From Miscanthus floridulus (Eukaryota > Streptophyta > Magnoliopsida > Poales > Poaceae), in contig NC_089591.1 in the NCBI RefSeq assembly GCF_019320115.1, forward strand, positions 17,524,502-17,588,501: DNA of 64,000 nucleotides, written 5' to 3'. The notes under the pieces are model-generated. The model ran no database searches, was not told the DNA's origin, and was given only the letters and a program-made list of their open reading frames with translations. Position 1 is the first letter of the stretch; each line of letters starts with the position of its first letter. Positions 44,901 through 56,645 of the stretch are shown in pieces. The position numbers and the translations under genes are program-made.

Positions 44901-46110
44901 TGTCTAGGATCGTCACACCAATTTCCTTCCTGATCCTTTAACTTCTTGATTTTATTTATGCGTGCTCGCCAGACAGCTTGCTTATGAAAATAGCTAGTAT
45001 TTTTATCACCTTCCTTCAACCATGCAATCTGAGAACGCTGGAGCCACATCATCTCTTCTCTGTACAAAAGTTCATCCATGCGGTCAGTGATTCGACGCAC
45101 CTCACGATCGCTGCATAACGGGTCTGTTTTCGCTTCTTCCAGGCTAGCTCTCAATTCCTCCAGTTCCTTGGTGACCATACCAAAATGCTGCTTACTCCAA
45201 GACCGTAGAGCACCGTGCACCTGTTTCAGAGCAGCAACCACGCCACCCAGCCCCTCTCTACTGGCATCAGTACACCACGCATTCTTGATCTCCACAGCTA
45301 AAGACTCAAGCCGCTCCCACATTATTTCATAGCGGAAAATTCTTGGTTTATGTCGTTCCCAGCTCTCCTTTCTAATTTCCAGAAATAGTGGACAGTGATC
45401 TGAACATGATGACACAAGGTGGTGAAGCACAGCATCACCAAACAAATCCCGCTACTCTGGACAGACCACAGCCCTGTCCAACACTCCAACCTAACCTTCA
45501 CATTTGCATTTCCTCCACGCCCGTTATCATAGGTGTAAGGCAGACCTGTAAAACGCAGATCTGTGAGTTTGCAGTCTGCAATCGCATCTCTGAAAGCAAC
45601 CATCTGGCGTTCAGGTCTCGGACATGCAGAAAAGTGTTCATAACCCCACATTGCTTCATTGAAATCCCCAATAGCCAACCACGGTTCCATGGACCTGCCC
45701 CGCAGACGCCTGAGTAGCTCCCACATGACATGTCTTTGGTCGGTCCGTGGTTCTCCATACACAAAGGTAACACGGGTTCTTGGCTCCGAAGGAGATTCTC
45801 TCACATGAACATCAATATATCGCTGGTGTTTTTCAATCAGTGAAACATCCACCGACTCATGCCAAAACAAGGCCAAACCTCCCCCACTTCTAACACTATC
45901 CACAGTAATGCAGTTTTTCAAGCCTAATCTCCATCTCAAATTTGCCACTCTTCCTTTCATGCGGGTCTCCGATAAGAAGACCAACAAGGGACTTTTTACT
46001 CTAACAAGAGCAACAAGCTCTTGAACTATCCGGGGAAGTCCCAACCCCCGGCAGTTCCAGTTGAAGAGATTCCTTGCTCCTGGCGGGCCTCGCCATGAGG
46101 ACCCGTCAGG
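41944..46110 (-). pseudogene. LINE ORF2: endonuclease, reverse transcriptase, RNase H (broken)
   Basis: Enzyme for target-primed reverse transcription. In order on minus: AP-like endonuclease (46,044-45,450; FLSETRM, IGDFNEAMWG), a linker with WLKEGDKNTSYFHK, reverse transcriptase (about 44,850-43,650; APGPDGF, FRPIGLCNVIYK, FADDSLLF, AKYLGLP), a zf-RVT zinc segment (43,000-42,740; CQVCGSQADDVYHAVIRC), and RNase H (42,420-41,950; NVDAAF, EAEARACLEG, ESDCHSVV, LAHDLTQ). Lesions: eight extra bases near 45,482, TAG at 45,452 and TAG at 42,073 (both where the family has Trp), a stop at 44,225 and frame changes near 43,650. The first catalytic Asp of the polymerase motif is Tyr (codon 44,330-44,332: KLYLSKAYD in place of KLDLSKAYD). 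The frame ends at 41,944. Confidence 0.95.
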
Positions 46111-48469
46111 TTGATAGACAACAGCTCATCATCACCCTTCTCGCTCCAATTATGTGCACCATCATGTACCTTCCTCCGTTTGCCAAGAATTCCCAGATTG
46201 TGTTTCAGAACTGCAGCATTCTGTTGAACAATTTCCCGCAGCTCGGGGTCGCGGTGATCACCCCGACAGACTGCAACAAGCCGCTCAGCTTCGCCGGCAG
46301 ACATAGTTGGGCACTCAGCACGCACTTTCCGAATCTCTTCTGAAACTGTATCCAGACCCACAGCAGCCCCGGCGCTACTCCCGCCGGCATCCAGAAATTG
46401 TCAGGCGAGGAACAGTGCCTTGCCTTGAAATTACGCTGAACCTTTGAACGCTTGGGATCAGCCATTCGCTCCTCCCACTCCCTAGCAACACAACACGCAA
46501 CCTCAGCCACTGTTTTGTGAAGGACAGACTTTATGGGAGCCTAAGGTTCCAGTCCATTATCACCCACTTCCTCACCACGTCCACCACCTGGAGGGCTGGA
46601 GGTGCCTGCAGACCACCTTGAAACAGCAGATGGGGTGTCACCGAGGGAATATCATGGAACCCCAAGGTGAGCACCTTGTTAGTAATATCCTTGGCCGCAT
46701 CAGCTCCAGTTGGACCTGCCCCTGCATTGGCGTCAGGGCAGCAGACTTACTTGCACCACGCTGCTCCTTCTCCTTGTCCCCCTCTCTGTCTTTCCCATGA
46801 TTATCACCCTGCCTCCTGTCATCGTCCTGGCCATCGAAATTCAGACTTCTTCTATGGGGACGCACAAAGGTGCAGCCCGAATCTCACTTTCTGCTCCTTT
46901 TTCGGGAGCAGGCAATCCTTCTCCACATGCCCCACATGACCACAGTATCTGCAGAATTTTGGAATTATCTCATACTTGACATGGAGACGCAGCATATCTC
47001 CAGTTTTCTCATCTTTCACCCTCAACCACCTCGTGAAGGGTTTATCCATAGGCATAAGAACCCTGATCCGCATATGGTCATCCCAAAATCGCCCTTTAGA
47101 ATCTTTGCCTACTACCACCACTTTACCTACATTACTCCCAAGAATCTGGCCTGTCCTCTCGTTCATCAGATTGAGAGGCATGTCCTCAATCCGTATCCAG
47201 ATTGGCATCAAATTTAGCACAACATCCGAAGGCGCGAAGCTTACCATCGTAAGACTGACTCCAATGGCGTGACCCAAATCGGATACCCATTTGACCGTTT
47301 AGGTAACGCATAGTAAAATATCCGACGCACCCCATTCTTGACCTCTCCAACGATGAGCCCCAAATCCCCACGCTCCCTCACTCTCTTCTCACCCCAGGCG
47401 GCAGCAGCACCTCGCCAGCGATGGCAGCGGGGCCACGACGCCCCTCGGCGCGGCGCTCGGAGCAAGCGGCGCCCGCCGCGGACACGGCCTGCCTTCTTCC
47501 CTCCCTCTCCCGGCCGGATCCGGCCCCCCTCCCTCCCCTTCTTCTTCCCCGACCCTCCCTCTCCCGGATCCGGCCGGTGGCGCCCGCGCCGGCGGAGCTC
47601 GCGCCCGCGCTCGATCCCATGCGGAGGAGGGAGATGGCGAAGGTGAGGAGGATGGCGTGGCCGAGGTGGAGGCGGGCCGCGCGCCGGGGCAGGGCTCGTC
47701 GCGCGCGGAGCAAGCTTGCTGCGCGCGCCGGCGGGGAGGTGGGCCGCAGCGCGGGGCAGGGCTCGCCGCCCCCGGGGAAGCTCGCCGCTCGCTCCGGCGG
47801 GGAAGCTCGCCGCGCCGGGGGAAGCATGGGGTAGGGCGCTCCCAGACGCGAGCAGCCTTGCTCCCAGACGAGGGTCCTCGAGCCCGCCTCGCCTCGCCTC
47901 GCCGGCCGCGCTCCGCCGCAGACCCGCCTCGCCGAGTCGAGCCGGTCGCGCCCTGCCCCGACGGCTCCTACGGGCCCACCACTGCAGGTTTGGGTCGGCT
48001 CTCTTCGAGGACGCAGAATTGCCTTCCAACTCGCCGAGGACGCAGAATACGTAGCTGCTTTCGGTCTTCCGTTGGAGGAGTGTTTTGGGGACCCAAAACA
48101 CTGTACGTGACGCATTTTTGCGTTTAGGTCACGCCGTTGGAGACAGTCTAAGCAGCAAAGAGAAGAGGGTCGCCATGGTAGATCCATGGCCCCCCTGCAG
48201 CACATAGCTCTTGTCTCCTTCCGATCTCAACTCAATAAGGAATCGATTGTCCCTTAGCCTCTTGACATCACAAACTGGTGGGCTACTACGGCATCCGCCG
48301 CATCGAAGTCAAGGATGATCGGCGGTGAATCGTCATCCTCCTCCTCAGAAAGCAGTCCCTGGTCTTCAATCTCTTCTTCATCCATGGCGCTGCCCGCCTC
48401 CAACAGATCTTTATCCACATGAGAACCATCTCCTGTCACCATCACCGCGGCCAGGGTCAAGAGAGTCAC
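46110..48469 (-). pseudogene. LINE ORF1 (DUF4283 / CCHC protein), broken, copy B
   Basis: Same content as the copy at 14,010-16,348. The acidic N-terminus starts at 48,469. The DUF4283 region is split by the GC-rich insertion at 47,253-48,148. The 46,852-47,250 frame carries PIWIRIEDMPL and CRYCGHVGHVEKDC, and a charged C-terminal linker follows. The frameshift at the G/C run (about 48,192) and the break near 48,254 are shared with copy A and so predate the duplication. One base missing near 46,737 (cagggcag in place of caggggcag) is private. Confidence 0.85.
47253..48148. mobile_element. GC-rich PIF/Harbinger-like non-autonomous element, copy B
   Basis: Same ends and TAA duplication (47,250-47,252 and 48,149-48,151) as at 15,152-16,027. 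It is 20 bp longer because of small indels in the GC-rich interior, including an extra cccccggggaagctcgcc-type block near 47,770. Confidence 0.75.
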
Positions 48470-48662
48470 CTACACAAACGAACTCTGGTGGGAAAGATAA
48501 TCAAAGATCCCCTTGATCAACCCCCTTTGCTGTGGAAGACCAAAACTCGAAACCCTAGATGAGACCGCTGGGAGAGAAAGCTGCGAGAGAAACCTCACCA
48601 AAACCCTTCTACGGGCGTCGTTCCTTTGGTTCCTATCGGATCTAAACAAACTTCTTAACCCT

Positions 48663-48761
48663 CTTTGCCCAAAAATGATCAAGCATATGGGTTTTTCACC
48701 ATGCAAAGTTTATGCCATCAAAAACATGTGAGTCACAATCATCTAGCTCAGTAATCGCCAT
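48663..48761 (-). pseudogene. gag: Copia gag N-terminus, copy B
   Basis: ATG at 48,761-48,759, reading MAITELDDCDSHVFDG. A TGA lies within the FA(R/W)WKTHML motif before the LINE junction. It joins in sense to 41,911 on the other side of the LINE, so these are two halves of one gag gene. Confidence 0.78.
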
Positions 48762-48794
48762 CCTATTGAGTCGGTAAAGACCACAAATGAGAGT

Positions 48795-48810
48795 CCTGGC
48801 TCCGATTCCA
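48795..48810 (-). other. Copia primer-binding site, copy B
   Basis: On minus: TGGAATCGGAGCCAGG, two mismatches from the initiator-Met tRNA complement TGGTATCAGAGCCAGG. It lies two bases after the LTR end at 48,813. Confidence 0.75.
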
Positions 48811-48812
48811 TG

Positions 48813-51656
48813 TGTAGGGTCAAGATGGCGGACTAGAGGGGGATGAATAGTCCTTTCTAAAATTAATCGCACCGGCTAACCGAAAAAATACGAAATTAAA
48901 TCTATCGGTCTAGTCATGACTACACCCCTATATCTAAGTTATCAAGCACCTTAAAAAGATCCTAAACAAGCAATTAAGGTGTCGGCTAGCTAGAGCTAAG
49001 AAATGCCAACAGCTGATTATTGAAATTATTACCTTGATAGTTACCTTGGTAATTAGGCCTTTGTTGTTGATTCCATCCTTGATTCTGTTGAAGACAATAA
49101 TTGTTGTTGTTGATGAAGTTCACATCCTCTTGGATTTCAGGACAGTTGTTCCCTGAATGCCTAGTGTTTCTATATTCTTCACATGTCATGCGAGAGTCAT
49201 GAATGTACATGACATCTTGCTTCTCATTGTCTTGGTCTTCAAGCATTTTCATTAGCAGATCCATCTTAGCTAACAGCATATCTACCTCCTTGAGTTGATG
49301 CATACCTCCATCTCTCTTGCGGGGTTGAAGGCGTTCTTCATACCATCCTTGGTTGGAGGCCATCTTCTCGATGAGAGCTGTTGCTTGTGGGATTGTGAGT
49401 GAGAAGAATGACCCTCCAGCAACAGCGTCCATATTCTACGAGTGTTGTTAGTCAACCTGTGGTAGAAAGTCTGCATGAGTAGCCAATTCTCCATCCTATG
49501 ATGATAACATTCTGATATGTAGTCTTGAAAGCATTACCATGCCTCTGGAAGTAGGGTGGAGATGGTGGACTAGAGGGGAGTGAATAGTTCTTTCTAAAAT
49601 TAATTGCACCAGCTAACCAAAATAAATGTGGAATTAAATCTATCGGTCTAGCTAAGACTACACCCATATATCTAAGTTATCAAACACCTTAAAAAGATCC
49701 TAAACAAGTAACTAAGGTGACAGGCTAGCTAGAGCTCTCCTAACATATTTTAGGAGCAAGGTCGCACAAACCTATGCCACTAGTACTCAAGAAACTGGGG
49801 GAGCTCCTACACAATCTAGTAAGCAAAAGCACAAAGTTCCTAAGCTCACTAGTAATGCTCAATAACAAGGCAACACCAGCCAAATTAGAGAGCGCAAATT
49901 ACTTAGCTACACAAACTAAGCAATGTGACTAACAAGGTTACTCAAACCAAATTAGCCACGCAAGGGAGCTACTTCTATGCTACATAAGCAAGAAGGTAAC
50001 TAACAAGCTACACAAGTTAACTAATTAGCAACTACACAAGCACAATGTATATGAGAGTAAATACAAGCATGGGTAAAGGGAATGCAAACCAACGGGAAGA
50101 AAAAGATGACACGGTGATTTTTTATCCCAAGGTTCACATGCTCGCCAACACACTAGTCCCCATTGTATCGCCCGTTCACTTGGTGGTTCAGCGGCTAATT
50201 GGCACCACACCAAGCCCACATGTTTGGCACCACAAGAACCCCATGGACCAAGTGAGAGTAGCTCAATGACACGCTCAACTAGAGTTGCTCTTCGTGGCTT
50301 CATGGGGCGAGCACAACACCCCTCACAGTCACCTCTCTGGACCTCCACACAATCTTCTTTGCATGCTTCGATGGAGACCACCACCAAGCTGTCTAGGAGG
50401 TGGCAACCTCTAAGAGTAACAAGCACCACCAGCTTGCAACTCAATCACCTAGTGCCACTTGATGCAATCTCATAATGCAATGCACTAGAATCACTCTCAC
50501 ACTCAATCAGATGATCACTATCAAGCGTTTGTGAGTTAGAGGGCTTCCAAGCACACCTACACAAGCCACCAAGGCTTAAGGGTGCTCAGCAACCTGCTCA
50601 AGGCTGAGCTCCACCTCTATTTATAGCCCCCAAGCCAAATACAACTGTTGGAGCCTTGGAGCACATTTATGTGCAGTCACCGAACAGCAATGTATGGGCA
50701 CCGGACATAGGGTGGCAGTGCCCAATGGACATAGGGGGGCAGTGCACCACCCTAGGGGTGTTGGTGCCCCCGTGGCACCCAAACCGTGTTTTCGCCCCTC
50801 TCTGGAAAAATAAGGCGACGTCAGGCACTGTACAGTCTGGTGACCATGGTAGTGCCCCTTCAGCTCAAATCCAAAAACCAACACTTCAATCTTGTATAGA
50901 ATTTCATTAGCTTTCCAAAAAGTCCTATATCATCGAAATTGGAGTTCGGAGTTAAGAGTTATGCCCAAAATACGAAAGGGTGGTGTGCTGATTTGGGCAC
51001 GTTGCAGGGGGTGGCAATGCACACCAGAATGGGTGGTGCCACCCCCTCCAAGCTAGGCTACATGTTGGCTACAAGTTTGGTTGTGTTTTCTGACCCACAG
51101 ACAACCCAAACTTGCTCTTTTCTTTGCCTTTTCTTCTCCAAGTTGATCGAAATCAACTCCAACAACTCTTCCTTTGCAAATGTGCCAGCACCACCAAGTG
51201 TCCACCATCTTGTGTATGTGTGTTAGCTTTTCACAAATATTTTCCAAAGGATTAGCACTCTCTTCACCACGCCACTCGATCCTAGCAACAATGAAAAGTT
51301 AGATCACTCGAGTGGCACTAGATGACTGGTGAAATGAAATACCCTATAGGTTATACCTTTGCCTTGCGCATTCCATTCCATCTCCTCCGATGTTGATGCA
51401 ACACATGCACCAACCATATCACAAATGATATGATCCACTTTATAGCATCATGTGACCTTGTTGGTTCATCCATCTTGACCTCACTTGCTTTTCACCGTTG
51501 CCTTCATCCATCGGCGCCAAGTCTTGCTCAAGCTTCACCGCCACGCTGTCCATCGCTCCAAAGCCTCCAACTTGCTCTTCACCTTTGCAACTGGTCCATC
51601 AAGCCAAGTCTTGTCTTGATCTTCTCCACCTTAGTCACATGACTCAATATCATGTC
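48813..51656 (-). mobile_element. Copia 5' LTR of the gag-only element, with foreign gag insert
   Basis: Homologous to the 3' LTR at 25,739-36,661 (TATA at 50,617-50,626) and near-identical to 16,691-19,537. It contains the gypsy gag fragment at 48,999-49,548 between two 180-bp LTR-end copies. A gypsy element interrupts it at 51,657, and its outer part must lie outside the window. Confidence 0.82.
48999..49548 (-). pseudogene. Ty3/gypsy gag fragment inside copia LTR, copy B
   Basis: As at 16,878-17,427, with few differences: one Arg/Met change in the DSRMTCEEY segment and ThrArg for ThrGly before the His of the knuckle. Broken by the same frameshift and by an in-frame stop after PEAW. It cannot make a gag protein. 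Confidence 0.85.
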
Positions 51657-53046
51657 TGTTGATGGTTGTTAATGTCAATCATAAATCGTCAACATATCCT
51701 ACATATATGCTTAATTCCATCAACAAACAGAGGTCTAAGGGTTTAAACTAATGGATTCCACAAGGTTTGGTGAATATTTGTATGTAGGAGAATTTATCTA
51801 GAAAACAGCCCTAGGACCACTGTCATACAGTCGAAACAAGCCAACCAACGACAACAAGTGATTCAACTCACGAAAACTGCAAAAGGCAACTCAAGACGGA
51901 GTCCAGGAACCACCACACGAAGGGGAGGCCCACTTGCCAAAGTGGTGGTTCGGCTGGCCTAGTGGGGTGGCCGCCCAGCCCACTCTAGAGCCCATTCGCT
52001 CTTCGATGCCTCATGTGTGTTTCCAAGATCTACACCGTTAATTTTAAGGCAGTTTTAAGTCGGTTCATCCAATGGTGATCGAGGGAGTTGACATGAATCA
52101 ATGATGTGGCAATGCCTTGCCCCCTACTCCATCTCCCCTATATAAGGCACCCCTACCCCCTCCTAGAGGCCATCTCTCGTTCATATCAAGATACACCACA
52201 AGAGAAAAATCCCCACAAAGCTCTCAAGATGTTGAAGTAGAATAGCTCTAGTTGAGAGTTAGGGAGAGTTGAGCCATGCTCAGGTTCTGGAGAAATCTTC
52301 GGAGGTTGGGTATATCTTTTATCTCACCTTTGCAAGACTTATGCTTTATTATAGTTATCTTCTCTATCTACTTTTATTCCTTTCATGTGTATGGTTAGTA
52401 TAGTTATCATACCTTAGCATGGGATCTCCGCTTGCATCGAGTGCTTTAGTTAGCATATGTGACTAGAGTAGTAATCCGTAGTATAGACATGGTGTGTAGA
52501 CTATAGGTTACATGAGATTGCGTTCAATCCTACGGTTAGTTGTGGTAGCCCCAGGGGTGATAGCTCTATCAGGCCGTTGTAATCCACCATGTCAGGATTG
52601 GTGTTCGTAGAGCTTTAGGCAGCCTTCCCCCATCTACGCTTTCTCACCCCCTCGAGAGTTGGGAAGGTACTGTTGCTCCAAATTGTTATTGTGTGTGATC
52701 GCTATATCTACCCATGAATCCGTTATACCCTATAGAACCAAAGTAATAGAGAAGTATTTAGGAACCTTGAACTCACCCGTTGTCCTCTCAACTTAGCTAG
52801 ACTGCTCATTTATTATGGAATTCTCTTATGTGTGTGTTATTATTCATAACTCCTATCATTATCAACACTTACCCCCACTTTCATTTAGTTAGTATACCAT
52901 AAGTAGATACATGATAGTGAATTATCAACTTCTTTAACCATTATTTCCCTGTGGATAAATACGATACTCTAGAATACTCCCGAGTGAAAGCTACAACGGT
53001 ATCTGTGCGCTTGTGGATTTTTCTATCTGCGTTAAAAATACCAACA
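51657..53046 (+). mobile_element. Ty3/gypsy 5' LTR, copy B
   Basis: 1,390 bp, TGTTGATGG to ACCAACA, nearly identical to 19,538-20,927. A primer site (gcgccgttgctggaga) follows. Confidence 0.9.
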
Positions 53047-56000
53047 AGCTTTCTAGCGCCGTTGCTGGAGAAACAATTAGCATAAAGATTTTGATATTGA
53101 TCTTGATGTCTAGTAATCTAGTTATTAATAGCTTTTGTGGGATTACCTCTGTTCTGTTGAACCGTGGAATAGACAGGACAACAGACATCGATTCGATCTT
53201 CTAGAAAATTTCCACAAGAAAAGAAGAAAAGAAGAAGAAACATTGAAGAACCCAGGGTGCCTGAATATTCAAGATCCATCAACGTTGGAATCCTACCATC
53301 TCACAAGTTTGCATACACATATATATTATTCTAACCATGTGTAGATTGGAGAAAAAGATTGATGTCACAAGAATTCAAATCACATCTCAATTGATAAATA
53401 CAGATGATGCACTACTCACAAATTCCAACATGTGAGTCATAGTAAGTATGATCAATAAAGGTGAGATACTCTTGCTCATGGACTTTAAACTTGATGAGTA
53501 GTTATCTTTTAATTATTGCATTCCATTGCATGTTTACTTCGAATAACCCATGCATACACTACCGCTTAATTTAAGTTTTCTCATTTCAAATCCACAGCAT
53601 GTTTAGTTCCTTGCATACATCCATGTCACTTGCATCTTTATTGAAAAAAAAAATTATTACACACCATGATCATTATCTCTTTCATCACTTTTTGAATAAA
53701 TCTCTATAGTGCTTTCATGCTACCTTTGTCTGCTATAGTATGCTTTGGTTTAGAAGTACTCAACATACTTCCATAGGCTTTTAAATTAAGCATGGTTCTT
53801 AGGTTGAAATGCCTTCCTTAATCAAAATTAGACATGGAGTCTTGTTTGGTTATTGCACTAAAAATTAGTTATGTAGACACTGATTATTTTTGTTAGACTA
53901 ACTCCTATAGGAAACTCTCAAGTTCAATCTGGGTAAGTCAAGAGATAAATTCACATCAAAGATTAATCAAGGCATGTGTTCAACACCAATAACTTTGTGC
54001 AAAGAAGACCTAGCCCATTCATTATGGAAGGAAGAACTAGATAAATGAATATAAGTTATGCCTGTTCAAGGTTTGGTATGAACCTACAAACCCCAACCCA
54101 AACCACCACTACAGCTTTGGAAGTGGACAAACAAATCAACAAGCTATGAGCAACATCAAAGACAACCTAGCATTGTGCCTTCCCAAGACTCAAGCTAAGG
54201 TGCTGAGAAGCAGGAAGCAACCCACCTAGTATTAACCAGAATACGTCTACTTCCATCATCTTCAAAGACACCACTCATATGTCAATAGCAAGGACCAAGA
54301 TAACAAGATGCCACTACATCATGGTATGCACGCTCGTATCAACAGACGTTAGAAATAAAGGGAGGTCTATCGATGGTGCCTTGAAAGGACACAACCATGA
54401 TAGCGAGACAACATCCCTAAGTCATTGAGATGAAGCTTTCATACAAGTACCAATGAGGTTCCTTCTTTGACCATAAAGACGGCTGGTGAATCACTGACAA
54501 ACAAAGAAGAATAACACTCCGCCATGCTGCTAGAAGACAAAAACAATCAAGGAGGAACTTGAGTTTGCATCTCCAATGAACCCCAACACGTCAAGCAAGA
54601 ATCAACAGAAATCAAGAAAGGTTGATGGAAGAAGAGCATGCAATTGTCCATATCCTCATCTCTAGGATCAGATGGTACAAAGAAAAGCTAAATACAAGAA
54701 GAGGTCTTGATAAATGGACCTAAAGCCATGAATCCCTCACTAATGTGTAAATCAGATAAGCCTTCTTCAGGAATACAACAATGAGAGGAGCAGAAGGTCC
54801 AAACAAAGTGCTGAGATCCATAAAAGAAAAGAAACAAGGATGGCATAATAAAAGGATGAGAAAGAAAGAGTGCGATATAGGAGACAAGATGCTTATTAAT
54901 AGCTCAAGCAAGGAAAGCTCCAAGCAGGAAGAAAAGATTACCACAAGTCATCTAACCTTCATCATAGGGGGTCATCACGCTCCAATGATGAAGGTAACAT
55001 CTTAAGGTAAGTGGTAATTATTTAAAAAGCTTTCCTTCGATCTTGCAATTTACACAAATGAAGAAACATGTTAGAGAACTTTGCATGATCCAACCTGATT
55101 AACTCAACATGCCTTGTTCCTTAAGTTTGTTCATAGCACCACTTTCTTGATCTCATAGTCTTAACTAAATGAGCTAAAATGTTGTATATCTTATCTTTGG
55201 AAGATGATAGTCATAATCATATAAAGTTTGATACATTATGAAAAGATGGACAATCCTTCCTTTGGTTAAGCAACTCCACTCTTTTTACGAATGTGTTCAA
55301 ATGCCACTTTCATACTCATCCTTCTGATCTTATCACCCATGTTGTAAAAATGAATGCACATAATGTCAAACCTAACATGATTTGATGTGCATAAGGCTAG
55401 AGAAAATAAATAAAGTTTTAGTTCTGTTGGTGTTTTCCCACCAACAGAGCCTATGCACTTGATCTCTACCTTGTCTTTATGAGCAGAACACACTTTGAGC
55501 AAAGTGTGGGGGAATCGATCCCCCAAATTCCACATGTGAAAATTTTGAACCGGCAATAATGATGCACACAAGATGCCACCAACTTCTACTACTAATGATT
55601 GATTTCAAAATGTTGAACAAAGAGGAAAGATAAAGTCAAGAAGGATGAACCTATCAAACCAAAATCAAATTCAAAACCAATATGGGTTTGGCAGAAGATG
55701 GTGGTAGCACCATTGGAAGCGCTACTACTGGGGGTGCCACCATAAGAATTCGCATCCTCAAGAGGGAACTGAGGTACATGATCAATGAACTTTGCAAGGG
55801 GGAGTCCCGTTCGAAGGACTTAAAACACCAAACCCTCACCAAAAGCTAGCTTGGGGGAGATACATCCCCATGAATAAGCTAGCTTGGGGGAGATGCATCT
55901 CCAACTATCCAGGTAAGTATCCTTTCGCTTCATTTTATTTTAAGCATTTTTTACAATAAGATAAAATATTTTTTTTGTGAGTGATAGTTTTCTTCAATAT

Positions 56001-56645
56001 GCTTAGTACCAATAAAATAAAATAAACATAGTTGGGAGCTTAAGACTTTCTCCTCAATAAACTTTTGATGGATATAATGAATAGTTGCTCTGTTATAATT
56101 CCTTTCAAGTGCCTAGTTTTTGGTCCAAAATTCTCCCGAGTACTAGATAGACTTGATTTGATATAAGAACTTACTTTGAACTTGATACTCGTGGGTTGCG
56201 AATGCTTGATCTAAGTCTAGGTGGTAGACGGATATGATATGAGATGGTCTGAGCTGCTATTTATCTAGTTCCAAACTGAAACTAAGTTTCGGAGTATTTT
56301 CTTTTGAAAAAAAATCAATCATGATGAGTTCCTATATGACAAACCTAAAATTCCTACCAAAGCCATATATATTTAGATTAGGAAAACCTTCCACTTATAT
56401 GCTGCTTGTATATGTGTTGAGTTTTGTTAATGTTGACCCTTATGAGAAGTCTGTCAAGCTTTTAAAATCACAATCACGTACACTCCACCCACATATGCAC
56501 TACTCCTACACTAGGGGTAAGCGCAAAAACATGCCTTCCATTTAGATCCACCCAAAAATGTTCTACTCTTACACTAGGGATAAGCACAAAAACATGCTTG
56601 TTAGGTTTCCACTCAAAATAAATGCTCCAAGTTCTTGTTGACATC
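53047..56645 (+). mobile_element. Interior of the gypsy element begun at 51,657
   Basis: Aligns in order with 27,703-29,610 and then 31,760-33,870 of the complete gypsy element, skipping the block that contains the nested LTR there. No gag or pol frame is visible. It includes gaacacactttgagcaaagtg, two agcttgggggagat tracts (55,848 and 55,880) and two tcctacactagggg repeats (56,504 and 56,566). The inverted element at 56,646 ends it; its 3' LTR is not in the window. Confidence 0.82.

Larger units (their letters stand above)
41912..48662 (-). mobile_element. Near full-length LINE (non-LTR retrotransposon), copy B
   Basis: Reads on minus from a 5' leader (48,470-48,662) through ORF1 and ORF2 to a 33-bp 3' tail with aataaa and an A8 tract (41,912-41,919 as T). 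It is inserted in copia gag. The two sides share a degenerate target duplication around gcaaag (48,663-48,668 and 41,897-41,902). It carries a nested PIF/Harbinger-like element in ORF1. All frames contain stops, so it is inactive. Confidence 0.94.
45085..53135. repeat. Segmental duplication, copy B
   Basis: Collinear partner of 12,989-21,016. Here the LINE continues leftward into its reverse transcriptase and the gypsy element continues rightward past the point where copy A meets the gap. This copy therefore shows the undisturbed flanks. Confidence 0.95.
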
